A stretch of DNA of 30,000 nt from Bigelowiella natans CCMP2755 (GCA_000320545.1 ADNK01000166.1:37501-67500), one strand, 5' to 3'; counted from the first letter of the stretch, positions 9,373-22,543 are shown. Program-made: numbers and translations. Notes: generated from the sequence alone by a model not told the origin.

Positions 9373-10859
9373 CTAATCCCTATCACTGATGATGGACAAA
9401 CGCTTGTCCACTTCTTCTTCAGTTAGAATTGTGAACCTGATATCGAGCCAATGTCGTTTAGAAAAACTGGCGGAAGGGGAAAAATTGTTCACAAAAAGAA
9501 ATATATGTTCCTGAAATATTGTACTTTATATGTGCACATATAATAATATTAAACTAGTAAGAAGACTCACTTTGGTACATCTACAGTAACGACTCCAACT
9601 TCAATGTCCTTTGGCTTAACATCCGATCCAAGGACTGTTTGTAGTGTAAGAATGGCAGCCTAGAGGAGGAACCAATTAGACGTAATTTAGAATTGAGCCG
9701 AACTTCGAGAAAATATTTAGGAACACTACTATCCAGTTGGCCACAACGCACCGCATCATTACCTCCATAGCTTGGTCAAATGTCATCTCAGAGTTAGCTT
9801 TAATTTTCTTTTCCAAGAGATTATTTGCTTCTTGTTCTTTGTGCCCTGCAGCAATAGCCTTGTAACCAACCTATGTTTAGCAAAGCAAATTAAGGAGGAC
9901 TCTCCACAGATGTACAACAATACATCTCTATGAACTAGTCGTCTATTTATTTTCTCCTTCGAACTTACGAAGAAGCCTGCGGGATCGACTTTGTACAACT
10001 CTGTTTTTTAACAACATTCTATCAGAAAAATAGAGGGAAAACATACTAATCAGTCAGATAGGCTATCGAAATGGTAACTACGTGGGATAGCCTCTTTGCC
10101 TTCCATATCTATTCCGCAGAAGATCGGTACTATATACAATGATATAAATGAGAACAATATCCAGTTGCGAAATGTGGGCGATATCTCTATAATGGCTGGG
10201 TTGTGTTAAGCATTCATACCTACGCCTAATGGACGCATAAAAGCGTGCTGCGTGTACACTTGGCAGATATCTGCAACACGCTTGGCAAGGTGTCCGACAG
10301 GAATATCGTATCCATTCTTGTATTTGAATTCTGCTGCCTCTTGACGAGCTCGTGTTACTTGATTCTTTGCATCGGCTGAACGTACAGAAAGGAGGCATGG
10401 GTGAGAATGGAATGGTCCTCTTTTCATTCCTATTTTTCTGGCGTTGTGAGAAGTGCGTACCAATAAGTCCAGTTGAAACGCAACCAATAGTGGGAGTTAT
10501 CTTAAAGAGATGAGATACTGAGGAAGGGACAATAAGCTTGTCCTACAAGGAAGAAGGAAAGAAGCACAGGAAACAAGATGTTACACGACTATGCATAAAA
10601 GTACTTATATGGAACATACCGCCACTTTCTTTTGCGTGACGACAATGACGCAATCTTTTCCACGAACTCCAATCGATGTCATGTTAGCATTCTTTACAGC
10701 CTTGAATGCGTATTCTGCGTAGATTGTCAAAGTGTTGTGGTTGACATATCCAAAATCTTGAGGAACACCAAAGAATCACTTACCAACTTGATACAGCTTT
10801 CCTTGTGGACTGAAAATAGTAATATGGCGGTCATAGCCAGCACTAGATCCTCTAGACAT
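9373..10859 (-). CDS. PSMA6: 20S proteasome subunit alpha type-6, 9 exons
   Basis: This is a structural alpha-ring subunit of the 20S proteasome; alpha subunits form the gated outer ring and are not catalytic. The assembled protein is 249 residues, near the family's usual 246. Exons on the minus strand: 10859-10784, 10714-10620, 10542-10461, 10375-10220, 10129-10082, 10000-9969, 9870-9763, 9659-9571 and 9436-9373, all with GT-AG introns in phase. The N-terminus has the family signature [16 protein letters not shown] followed by VEYAFKA. Further matches are [15 protein letters not shown], the run [23 protein letters not shown] and the EVGVVTV strand. The start is ATG at 10857-10859 and the stop TAG at 9373-9375. 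It is divergent from the ARF gene and convergent with the Arg-rich gene across the retroelement block. Confidence 0.95.
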
Positions 10860-12919
<2,060 letters not shown>

Positions 12920-14217
12920 ATTTTTAGTTTCACATGAGAATGATGATGAGACAATGCATCTTGTGAAATTAGACCTTGAAATCACACTGAGCTTTGAGCC
13001 TAAAACAATTGCTGTAAAAGCATCTGACTTGCGCACTTGAGGATGCAGTGTACACGCACATTTTCACCCACCTACGTACAGAGCTACCTGTATAGCTACT
13101 GCATGTGCAGCGACCGTGCAGCACTGCTAGACAAGCGCAGCTAGCGTAGCATCTTGTGTCTTGTGCGGCTTGTCATCCTGCTCCATGGTGCCACTGCACA
13201 TGCTCTAGTGCTGTACATTGTTACATTGTGCATTGCATTGACTGTCGCAGCATGCCAAGCGCAGGTAGAACATTCTGCAAAGAAATGAACTGCGCCTCGC
13301 AAATATGCAGTGTTGCTAGCAGCTGCGCGCGAGGCCAATGCTACGTGCGACTGCTACGACGCGTGCTAGACTAGCTAGCTGCTAGCTAGATGATGCACGC
13401 CGGGTGATGATTCGATGGACACAGCAATGTGATGTGTTTGTGTTATACATATGAAATATGCATGCAATAACATGTTGCATGTCGCATCATGAGCATATAA
13501 GCATGCATGACAGGGAATAATCAACCATGCAATACAGGCCCATCTCTACTAGTCTAGATCTAGCCATGACAATGATCTTGCTAGCATGTGTGTGAAGCAT
13601 GAAAGCTGAGTTACAGTTTCTCTACTACATACATGCACACTTACAGTTGTCGAGCTAGCATAGCTATGCTAGATGTTATTGGAAAAACAACAGCAGTACA
13701 TGCTAGCATGTAATGTTGACTATGGACACAGTACACTGTGGATATAACGATATAACACATATGCATGTCGTCTATTGTGTTCTAGTGTTGCATGTATGTA
13801 TGTCACACATGTCAAATTAAGTTGTCTGTAAAAATGTAGGGCTAGCTAGCTAGCCATCTGTGTGCATTGTAAGTATATGGACTTATAACTATGTAAGGCA
13901 TTGTAGCACATGCTAGCATGGCATGCAACTCGAACTGACACATCTAGACATGTGCATTCAGTGCGAAGTCGCAAGTAACCACGTGCCAGCAAAATGTCTT
14001 TGTGTGTGTTGTGTGTTGTGTGTGTGTATGTGTGTGCGTTTGTGTGCGTGGAAGGCATACATTTTTTTAAAAATCTGTTAATTCGCTGATAATGTAGAAC
14101 TTCGCGTCAACAGGAAACTCTACTTTTACGAAAAAATCCGTTTCAAGAGGTGCTTAGCTACAGCTTGTGAGATGATCTCTGTGATCCACGAATGTTTCAA
14201 TCACAGTTATAGACTCA
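12920..14217. other. Convergent spacer rich in self-complementary words
   Basis: No gene is seen. From about 13020 to 14060 the DNA is dense in TGCA, CATGC, GCTAGCTAGC, CTAGAC and ACGTAC, with a broken TG repeat at about 13997-14050. It lies between the 3' ends of ARF and Sm-D3 and resembles the spacers at 8613-9170, 16200-17000 and 22540-23090. Confidence 0.6.
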
Positions 14218-14737
14218 TTAATGCTTGATGTTTCGTTGCCTTGCCGGAGTACCTCTGCCCAAGCCGAGAACTGAAAAAATACATTTATAACATGAGCTTT
14301 TTCGTGCCGGAAATCTTCTCAGATTTTTCACAACCAACCTGCATTGGATTTGTGCTTAGGATCGAATCTTTTGAACATAGGAGCATTCTTGAGCATATCT
14401 GGGAGAATCAAAAAGCGGATCTTACTCCCGCGAAGGTAGACCTGTTCCACCTTCTTTTGCTGTACATCAAAAAAGAAAGAATGTACGTTTTTAAATGAAT
14501 CAATCTTGGCGAACGCATTTCACAAGCTATGATGCTGTATCATTCGGATACGTTGTGCACAAAAAGTACCTGGCCATCCCTCTCGGTTAACGTGACATTC
14601 TGCATTTTGCAGTTCATGTTGTCCTCGCAGTCCACCATTAGCCCACGGTAAACCTCGCCATTTTTTAACTCCACAGTGACGATGTGGCCTTCTGATTCGT
14701 GTAACAGCTTAATGGGAACTCCTATGGATGCTGGCAT
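14218..14737 (-). CDS. SNRPD3: Small nuclear ribonucleoprotein Sm-D3, 3 exons
   Basis: This is a core Sm-ring protein that binds the Sm site of U1, U2, U4 and U5 snRNAs. Minus-strand exons are 14737-14570, 14459-14339 and 14270-14218, giving 113 residues (human 126). The Sm1 motif is seen in [19 protein letters not shown], then NGEVYRG, then CEDNMNCKM. The Sm2 motif is in [20 protein letters not shown]. The tail is short, with one Gly-Arg-Gly instead of the longer RG-rich tail of animal Sm-D3, so methylarginine content would be low. The second intron uses GTTGGT as donor, which is unusual but keeps frame. It is divergent from the CCDC12 gene. Confidence 0.93.
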
Positions 14738-15054
14738 CTTTGTTTTGATCTAGGTTGCAATCGATTAATTCCTATTGGAGGAGGGAGAAAACTGAGCTTT
14801 CTTCGGGGCCTGCAGTGCGCGGTTTGCAATTTTCAGATCGGAATATTTGGCCTCAATCTGTGATTATTGCCATATATTTCAATATTTTAATATATTATGT
14901 TGTCGTACAGGATTTATTACCTATAATATTACTATTACAGTATCAAGCTAGACTTCACTATTTCTTGTCGCGATCGGAGAATGGCGGAGGAGGTTCCTGC
15001 CACGCATGTCTATGGAACTTAGAAAGATTTGATTGTGATAGTTTTGGAAAGTCT

Positions 15055-15055
<1 letters not shown>

Positions 15056-15120
<65 letters not shown>
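15056..15120. repeat. (GA)n microsatellite
   Basis: About 32 AG units lie between the Sm-D3 start and the first recognised CCDC12 exon. They may be in the latter's 5' UTR or first intron. Confidence 0.95.
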
Positions 15121-15122
<2 letters not shown>

Positions 15123-15310
15123 ATAGCTAATAAAATATTCTGAAATCGTTTTGGCTTAGTGGAGACAGCTTTGTGGATGGCGAGGGGAGTTATACACTGT
15201 GATAGTAGCCCGCAACATACACAAAACGTGGTTGGGATGCATTCGAGCTCATCCCTTGAGCAAATAGTATTTTCATTAGCATATTATTCTTATCTTGGAC
15301 AATCAAATAG

Positions 15311-15626
15311 GCTGAAAATGTAGAGGTGGAGGGGCAAGGGACACAGGATGACATGGTTGTTGAGGAAGCCGATGCACAGAAAAAGAACAAAGAAGTAGAA
15401 GCTGAGGAAGGGGAGAGTGATGATGATGAGGATGACGATGAGGACGAGGATGAGGACGAAGACGAAGATGAAGACGAGGATGAAGATGAAGAAAAACTTA
15501 TTATGTTTCGAAATTACAAACCGAGGGACAAAGATCTTGCAGAGAATACAGTGGAGACTTTCAAGTTCATAGCAGAAGGTTAGTTTTCAATATTTACCAA
15601 AATCAGTTTTAACCTTGGCAGCTATG

Positions 15627-15674
<48 letters not shown>

Positions 15675-16173
15675 ACGTAAAATATTTAGACATGAAGTGG
15701 CTGGATGAACAAATGAAGGAATTCGAAATAAGAGCAATGCCTAGCAAAGAGGAAGAATTTATAATCGCCCCGCAGACACCGAATTGGGATTTAAAACGAG
15801 ATATGAAGGTGAATTATTGAGACACCACGGAAAATATGTGCCGGTGGAATTATATGGAATAAAACTGAGTCGAAAATAAGAAAGAGGGGAGAAGAGGAAG
15901 AAAGATAGGAATACTTTAAAAAAAAATACGATTTGATTCAATTTGCTTGTGTGCAGAGAAGATATTCCAATGGAAAAATTATAAAATTTTAATGTGAATG
16001 TTGTGCTGTGGCAGAAACGGCAAGAGAGGCTTGATTTCCTCACCCAAAAAGCAATCGCGGACGTTCTAGCTAAGCGTAAGAAGGAAGAAGAAGATGAAGA
16101 CGAAGATGATTCCTCCGATGATGACGATGATGAAGACGATGATGATGAGGATGAGTCCGAATCAAGCAGTTAG
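15311..16173 (+). CDS. CCDC12: CCDC12/cwf18-family pre-mRNA splicing factor, first exon not found
   Basis: CCDC12/cwf18 is a small spliceosome-associated protein. Exons found are 15311-15578, 15690-15808 and 16015-16173, about 181 residues. The family core is clear: RNYKPRDKDL (matching human RNYVPEDEDL), then APQTPNWDLKRDM, then the KRQERLDFLTQKAIADVL helix. Odd features are two very long acidic runs, one of about 27 Asp/Glu-dominated residues before RNYKP and one of about 25 at the C-terminus. The frame is closed by TAG at 15308, which overlaps the AG acceptor before 15311, so an upstream exon is expected in phase 0. ATG-GCG-GAG-GAG at 14981 is a candidate, though its donor would be weak. 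ATG at 15350 is the fallback start. The first intron shown holds a long CA repeat. Confidence 0.85.
15629..15676. repeat. (CA)n microsatellite in a CCDC12 intron
   Basis: About 20 AC units occupy most of the intron between 15578 and 15690. Confidence 0.95.
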
Positions 16174-17077
16174 ACACTAACAAACGTTTAGCTGTTTCGG
16201 TTACAGCGTAATCCGAGTTAACATGATAAATGCGATGCGTGTTGCGCACAAGTAATTCTAGAATTGAACATTGTCACACAGAATCTAGAAATCGAAACCA
16301 AAAAGAGGAGTATTCAATTGCGAGATGCGCCGGAGCATTGTATGTAGCAGCGCGCCATCATTGCACATTTGGCTCCGCAAGGTCAGCAGGGAACAGACAT
16401 ACGCGATACATGCGGCCGTAGCACTGTAGCGGCTGCATTGCACAGCTAGCTACATGAGTACATGAGGATGACCATTGAACAAATTTATAATTGATTCATT
16501 GCATCCGTCTTGCATGCGGCTGCATCGCCATCAGGCATCTGAGATTTGATGCAGCATCGTAACACATCGCACTGACTGTTACATCTTGATCGGTGCGCAT
16601 AGTAGTCACTACCTCTGTGCTTGCTTATTGCGCGCATCTGAGCAGAGCTAGAGAGCTAGGTCGTATCGATCGCTACATGCGTGCTACTGCTGCCGCTGCA
16701 TGCAAGCATACACTTCGTTAATTTTGAAACTCGCACTGAGTGATCACACATGACTACTCGTGGCGTGATTCGTGACTAATTGAAATGCATGAACACTGCC
16801 AGAATCGTTGTACTTGAGCTACCCCGAGTCGTGTTCATCTGACGCTTCGATCGTTTCGAACTTTGAGTGACGACACGTTTGTCCGGATGCTTGTGCTGCG
16901 GCAGTGTACTCTCTTACTTTTGTACGAATAGTAGCTGAAGCTTGGCAACCATGACCATGCGGACACGAGGCATTTACGACCATGCGGACGCGAGGCATGT
17001 CGTGATCGCGCGTTTACCACACCGTCAACTGTCTTTCCATTGCTACGTTCTGAGAGCTATTTCAATACAAGCGATTG
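16174..17077. other. Convergent spacer rich in TGCA, CATG and GCTAGC words
   Basis: No gene is seen. It lies between the 3' ends of CCDC12 and the SAP/kinase gene. The sequence is dense in TGCATGC, GCTAGC, GCGCGC and CGATCG words, like the other 3'-3' spacers, and has a 25-bp tandem duplication near its right end. Confidence 0.6.
16953..17002 (+). repeat. 25-bp tandem duplication
   Basis: The two units start at 16953 and 16978. Both read GACCATGCGGAC, then A or G, then CGAGGCAT, and end differently by two bases. Confidence 0.85.
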
Positions 17078-17828
17078 CTAACCAGACAGCTTTTCTTCTT
17101 CGCCACGCACCTTACTTTCTCGCCCACCATTCTGCTGCCCGTCCTCACTGAGATGTCGGCGCAAGATGTCAACGATGCTCCCTATATAGTCAACGTTAAT
17201 TCCGTTGATCTGGTCGTCCCAAAATTTACTTCCTGCGTCCTCGTTTAGGCCTCGAAGCTTCTCCACCATGGCGCGCAAACGCTGTGATGAGAGGAGTAAG
17301 CATTTAAACGGAAAAGCTTGCGAAATAGAAAACTAGCGAAAGGAAGACGCATGAGTAGCAAGTTTTCCCTATTTTTGTAAAAGCTGCGTGAAACACATCA
17401 ACAGGTTTTTCATGTCTATGTGGGTGTGGCGTCCTACAAATATATGCCTCCACTGTACAGAATCGAGGGTTGTTTGCACAAGCGTGAACATGGAGTGCTA
17501 TGGAAGAGGAACCTTCTTTGAGAGCTCGGCTACGGCTCTGTCAGATGCGTTCTTGAAGCCGATCATCATCTCCTTTATAGCTTCCTTGGGAAGGTTTCCC
17601 ATACACCTGATTAGATGATGAATATTGTAAATATGATTTATGTATGAAAGTGCTATAAATGTACACACACACACACACACACACATAAACACTCATGTTT
17701 CCTCATTTATTACAAAATACATCACACTCATTGGTATGAAAATGAAAATGGGGAGGGGATGAGGGAGGGGTTGGGTTGTCTGCAGTACGTTCTTTTGGCC
17801 CAAAATGGAGCAAGATTCTCCCATTCCT

Positions 17829-17881
<53 letters not shown>

Positions 17882-19879
17882 GGAGGGAGAGAGGGAGAGA
17901 GATCATGATACTCACCTAAAATGTTTTTGCATTGGTTACTCGACGAACAAAACAACCAATCGCACATATGATGGACAAAGCGAAAAAACTACTCTACGTA
18001 TTTTTCACTACTGCACACCATGAAGGGAAAAAAAAACCTGCTCATCACATTCTCTTCGGTTAACCCCCCCCCCCCCCCCCCACACACACATCCTTTCCGC
18101 CACTCCTCGCTGTCTATACCTCTACTTTGGTGGCCTTGTCGTCTGCCATCTTCTCGCACAGCAGCTTGACCTTGCAGAGATGCCTCTCCCTATTCTGCTG
18201 TGAGGTCGGACATATGACGCGATTGTCCAGTGCATACATCACGCCCTCCGAAAACATGATGTTGTCCGGGTTACCCTGATCGTAGTAACGCAAGTGTGAA
18301 TTCACGTAAATAGGCTGGTGGGATGGTGTCTGTTTCTCGTCGTCGTCGTCGCCACCTCTCTAGAATCACCTAGTGCTACCACTACCACCACTACCACTAC
18401 TACTACTGCTGCTGCTGCTAATACTGCTGCTACTGCTACCATATTGCTCCAAATAAGAGGCAGGCGGTCGAAGTTGCTTATGATCACATCCAACAAGATG
18501 ATTCCTGATGTGAGATGGAGGAGGAAGTAGTAGTAAGACGACGACGACGACGACGACGACACTTTTGGCATCCATCCTCGACAAAGAAAAGAAAAATAGT
18601 CAGCAGCGGTGTATAGTGCAAGGATGATCTCTTCCGATCTTGACGAACAATGCCGACGAGACATTTGAGACCCGCGTCGGTTGTGTCACAATACTATCTT
18701 ATTCGGTGGCGTGTCCCCCTCCTCCCTTCTCATATTAATTTCCAGCGCCACATCATCACAAACACTCATCATACTATGGTAGCAGCAGCAGCAGGCAGTA
18801 GAAATTGTGTGCCAGCCCCCACACCTCCAATTTGCCGCAGAGCTGCTTTGCCGGGAATTTCTTTTAGCACCGCCAGCGGACGCCCTTTGATGAACTCCAT
18901 CACTCCGAGGCTCCGCCGTTGCAGGATGCGCGAAATTCCTATTCGCGTGCCCATGCTCGCGGTTCTCTTTAGTGCTGCCTGTATTTCCTGTGTACACACA
19001 CACACACGCACACACACACACACACAATGTATATACAATATTCAAATATTGTGTGCGCGCGCGCGCACGTGTGTGTGTACCCAAAATCTACGCTCCCAAA
19101 CAATGGTTCATAATCCGAAACATAAGCCTCTCTGAAACATGCATATCTTCTCTCCCGCGGGGCTCTCAGGCCTCAGGTCTCGCCAGAAAATCGTCAGTCA
19201 TCATCATCATCATCATAATATTCAGCGGTTTATCATCAGCACTGCCTTCTTACCTTATACTCGCTTGTTTTATGCTGCGCGAGTCGCATCTGAGGGGCAG
19301 CGACACCGATAGCTGCAGCCATCCACGAACCGAACATTTCCTCCGCCAAGGCACTGCCAGACTTGAGGCACAGCACCTTTTTTGATTTTTTTCCCATGAT
19401 ATTTGGAATGCTGGGGTGATGCATCGCGACGCCACGTACGTTTTTATTCACACGCACGCACACATATGTACTGCATTTGCATTATCATTAAAAAAAATAA
19501 ATTATAAAATACACATGCATATGCATATGCGTGTCTGTCTGTTTGTGTGTGTATGCGATTGAGTGCTTGTATCATCCTGGATTGTACCCCTTCAGGAAGG
19601 AGACAGAAGACAACGCCGCTACTTCCGCTCTCTGATTTCTTCGATACCACCAGCTTTCGCCATATTTCCGGCTTCACACACCCACCCACACACACACACA
19701 CATACACAAACACACACACACAGTTATAGAAGGACTTCACGTACGTCAGAGTTTTAGCATAGTCACCAACACCACCACCGTTCTAGTTCTGCTACTACCG
19801 TGAGAGCCTTTTCGTCAATTGGGTGGGGGGGATGTGAAGAGGGGGAAAATTCTTCTGTTCTGCTGCGAGCCTGCGTTAG

Positions 19880-19918
<39 letters not shown>

Positions 19919-20210
19919 TTTATAGATATCATCTTTATCATAGGTTTATTTTCCATCTTGTCACAGCAGTGATCCTCGTCTGCACTGTGTAATATAAACA
20001 CGAAATCTGCTCCTGGAAGCCTACGCGCACGCACACGTATACACAACTCACCATTTGTGGAAGCGTGGATGGAAGTTGCACGGACTGTTGAACTGCATTC
20101 GAATTGCTGGACTTCGACTCTATAGTTGGGGGGGGGGCAGCGCCAAAAAGACGCTGAATAGCCGATTTCGAGCAGCCTTCACTTTCCATTATCTGCCATA
20201 TACACAAGAG

Positions 20211-20265
<55 letters not shown>

Positions 20266-21250
20266 CCCACACACACACAAACATACACACAAATCTCTAT
20301 TCATCATGCGTCGACGCTGTATTATTACGTGGTAGAGGTTGAATTTGGGCATTTTACCCCGCTTGAGAAGCCTATTGTATCTGAATCGCGAAAAGGTCGA
20401 AAGGGAAGCAAGAGGGTAATAAGCAACGGGATAATCAAAGCATAGAAAGTTTGTACAATAATACATATATGAGAGGGGGGGGGGGGGGGGATTGAGAAAG
20501 GGAAGACTAAGAGATATCGTGTTCCGGTAAGACGTCAGATGTGTTCTTCTTGAAGTTACCTTTTGACTTCTGGATCTGTCTTCAGAGACGAATCTGTCAT
20601 CCAAGGCCGTGAAGTCGGTTGCGGTGCAGAGCCCGTTCCTCCCCCTAAATTAAGATTCAAAAAGCTGGTCAATTCTCGATATTTATACATTATTCCTAAT
20701 GCGCATTCTGAACCTTACTAGAGTACGATCATATAGTTGTGGTGAGTATAGGTCACGTATCCAATCCCTTACCCCTCCATATTCCCCCCCCTCCTCCCAA
20801 ACACAAGCTAATCAGTGCGTAAAGACGCAGGTACAGGACAAAAACAATACACACACTCTTGGGAACATCACATCTACCTGATCGGGATAGGACAGCCTCC
20901 ACGATTGCATCCTTGTTAGCTCCTAAGGGAATATGAATCCCCATTCCTTTTGCCTAGGTGTCATCAACAGAAACAAATACCAGTCGGGATCGGCGATGTT
21001 TTTTTGAAAACAGCTCCCTCACTCGTACCAACAACTTGAGGTCCTTATATTTCATCCCTTCCAGCTGTGCTCTCGTGTATACACCATTCCCCGTCGGTCC
21101 CGTGCTGACATTCATAGATTTGGGACGGGGATCGTCCGAAGAAGCGTTGCAGGCTCCCAGGATGGCAACGTGGAGGGGTTCTTGTTTGGCAAAATGGGGT
21201 CCGACTGTGGCAGATGCACTTTCGTCAAGGATAGGGGATATTATAGACAT
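17078..21250 (-). CDS. SAP-domain plus actin-fragmin-kinase-like protein, 14 exons
   Basis: The protein is predicted to join a nucleic-acid-binding SAP motif to a kinase fold of the actin-fragmin kinase (AFK) family. Exons: 21250-21029, 20953-20878, 20644-20560, 20380-20329, 20192-20052, 19870-19799, 19671-19588, 19376-19254, 18987-18825, 18504-18440, 18314-18120, 17826-17789, 17606-17513, 17281-17078; 537 residues, all in phase. SAP motif at about 62-99: LEGMKYKDLKLL then AKGMGIHIPLGANKDAIVEA. Kinase from about 217: GVVFCLLPEG strand, K249 in VLCLKSG, the helix ALAEEMFGSWMAAAIG, FIKGRPL, SNFDRLPLIW (D352), GNPDNIMF (375-382) and YALDN (D391). These match the lysine, catalytic aspartate and metal-aspartate layout I recall for AFK. 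The exon 8 acceptor and the start are least certain. An ATG at 21300 is out of frame. Introns are full of microsatellites. Confidence 0.8.
17829..17902. repeat. (GA)n microsatellite forming an intron's pyrimidine tract
   Basis: On the coding (minus) strand this is a CT repeat that ends directly at the acceptor of exon 12 of the SAP/kinase gene, whose first exon base is 17826. Confidence 0.9.
18064..18090. repeat. Poly-C run followed by (CA)n
   Basis: Eighteen C are followed by CA units, in the intron between exons 11 and 12 of the SAP/kinase gene. Confidence 0.9.
18993..19026. repeat. (CA)n microsatellite beside an acceptor
   Basis: On the coding strand it reads TG and ends within a few bases of the acceptor of exon 9 (first base 18987). 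Confidence 0.9.
19674..19722. repeat. (CA)n microsatellite beside an acceptor
   Basis: This imperfect CA repeat lies immediately upstream, on the coding strand, of the proposed exon 7 acceptor of the SAP/kinase gene (first base 19671). Confidence 0.9.
19884..19917. repeat. (CA)n microsatellite
   Basis: About 17 AC units near the acceptor of exon 6 (first base 19870) of the SAP/kinase gene. Confidence 0.9.
20215..20262. repeat. (AT)n microsatellite
   Basis: About 24 AT units in the intron between exons 4 and 5 of the SAP/kinase gene. Confidence 0.95.
20475..20490. repeat. Poly-G run
   Basis: Sixteen G (poly-C on the coding strand) in the intron between exons 3 and 4 of the SAP/kinase gene. 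Confidence 0.9.
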
Positions 21251-21509
21251 AAAAATATCGTAAAAACTACCAACTTCGTAATCATTTTTTTTTCCGACAT
21301 AAGCTTCGTTTTTCCCCCAAGGAAGACAAGTATTTTCTAACGCTTGGATGTAGCTCCGAGCTTCTTCGGCTTCTCAGGCGAAATTTCCTGTGAAGGAAAT
21401 TGTGGAGAGACGCTAAAAGCATAAATTCATTGCGGATTTTATCCTGCGACTTGACTTCCGATGATTGAAGAAATCGAAACAGATTCCCGCCATATTGGAT
21501 AGGAATGGG
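21251..21509. promoter_or_regulatory. Short divergent promoter region
   Basis: About 260 bp separates the start of the minus-strand SAP/kinase gene from the plus-strand ZSWIM7 gene, so it probably drives both. No TATA or CCAAT element stands out. A minus-strand frame at 21387-21337 reads ISPEKPKKLGATSKR, but no upstream exon supports it. Confidence 0.4.
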
Positions 21510-22430
21510 ATGGACGATTCGGTGAAGGAGATCGTTGATGCGACCTTCGAAACGATTCGGAGGCGCGGCGCAGGTGATAATTCAGTCCTGTTAAAATAGC
21601 TAAGGAGTATAGGAATGACTACACGAGGAAAGTCTGGAATAGAATGCAATGCATCGCAATTATCACCTGAATCATACCAAAAGCTAATTACTGTGCACTG
21701 GGTTACACCTGTGCTCTAAATGAAAAAAACCATGGCATTTGTGTCTTTTTGATCGTGGCTACTATTAACAAGTCGAACCTGAGGACCTCAAGACGCTTTA
21801 TTTCTTCTTCGGAAGCACATTAGAGAAAGCTCTGGGTAAAAAAAAATATACTTTCGATCGAACACTCGGTTCAAATTGACTTTGTGTTAGATATTTACGA
21901 CGCGGAACTGGTATCGAAACGAGTAGCAATGCCAAGCCAGCGGACATTTTACACCGTCGAAGGAACACTAGCTTTTCCGTATGTTGTCATGGAGAATTGG
22001 TGCTCTTGCCCCGGTACTATTGATGAATGAAAAGGAAGTCAAGGCAAAAGGATCACATATTTTTTGTTATAAATCAGCGTTCTCAAAGTCCATAGCCAAA
22101 GGATGTCGTGAAATGGTTTGAATATCGATTGTATGTGACGCTATGACCCTACCCTAAGATTGAAATTCATTTGCAGTGTAAACATCAATTGGCCGTCAAA
22201 TTGGCTGATGCCTCCGGCCAAGCTAGAGTCCAGGAAATAAATGACAAGTCGTTTTTAATTCACAAATATTATACCAATCACATCTCAATCACTATTACAA
22301 TGAGGATACTGCTTTTGCTCGATTCCTCAGGGACTTTTCGAGAGAGGTTTGCGAAGACAAGAATAACGGTCTAAACGAGTTGTCAAGGCAGTATAAAACA
22401 AGGATGGTTGAAGCAGCAAAGATGAGCTAG
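21510..22430 (+). CDS. ZSWIM7: ZSWIM7/SWS1 SWIM-type zinc finger protein, 6 exons
   Basis: SWS1 is the SWIM-domain partner of Rad51-paralogue (Shu-type) complexes that promote Rad51 filaments in homologous recombination and meiosis. Exons: 21510-21573, 21773-21835, 21891-22013, 22078-22115, 22177-22247 and 22331-22430, giving 152 residues (human 140). The helical start DDSVKEIVDATFETIRRRG is followed by LKTLYFFFGSTLEKALDIYD, matching human LKFLFGSSATQALDLVD. The beta segment RTFYTVEG is followed by the zinc-binding CxC and CxH: WCSCPAF (C80, C82) and CKHQLAV (C97, H99). All four zinc ligands are present. The last two joins are less certain: the exon 6 acceptor at 22330 was chosen for its pyrimidine tract and for an open frame to TAG 22428-22430. 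It is divergent from the SAP/kinase gene. Confidence 0.88.
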
Positions 22431-22494
22431 CTAGAACAGCAAATTATGTGTTGGATGACGTACTCATAATATACGTATGTGTGTATGTACTTGT

Positions 22495-22543
<49 letters not shown>

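Noticed and set aside
21250-21300. Upstream ATG at 21300 as the start of the SAP/kinase gene
   Set aside because: With the nine-A run as written, this ATG is out of frame with the main exon. A homopolymer error or extra intron could rescue it, but there is no evidence.
21337-21387. Minus-strand exon reading ISPEKPKKLGATSKR before a stop
   Set aside because: It has an AG acceptor and a reasonable composition, but no upstream exon could be found, and it lies in the short divergent promoter region.
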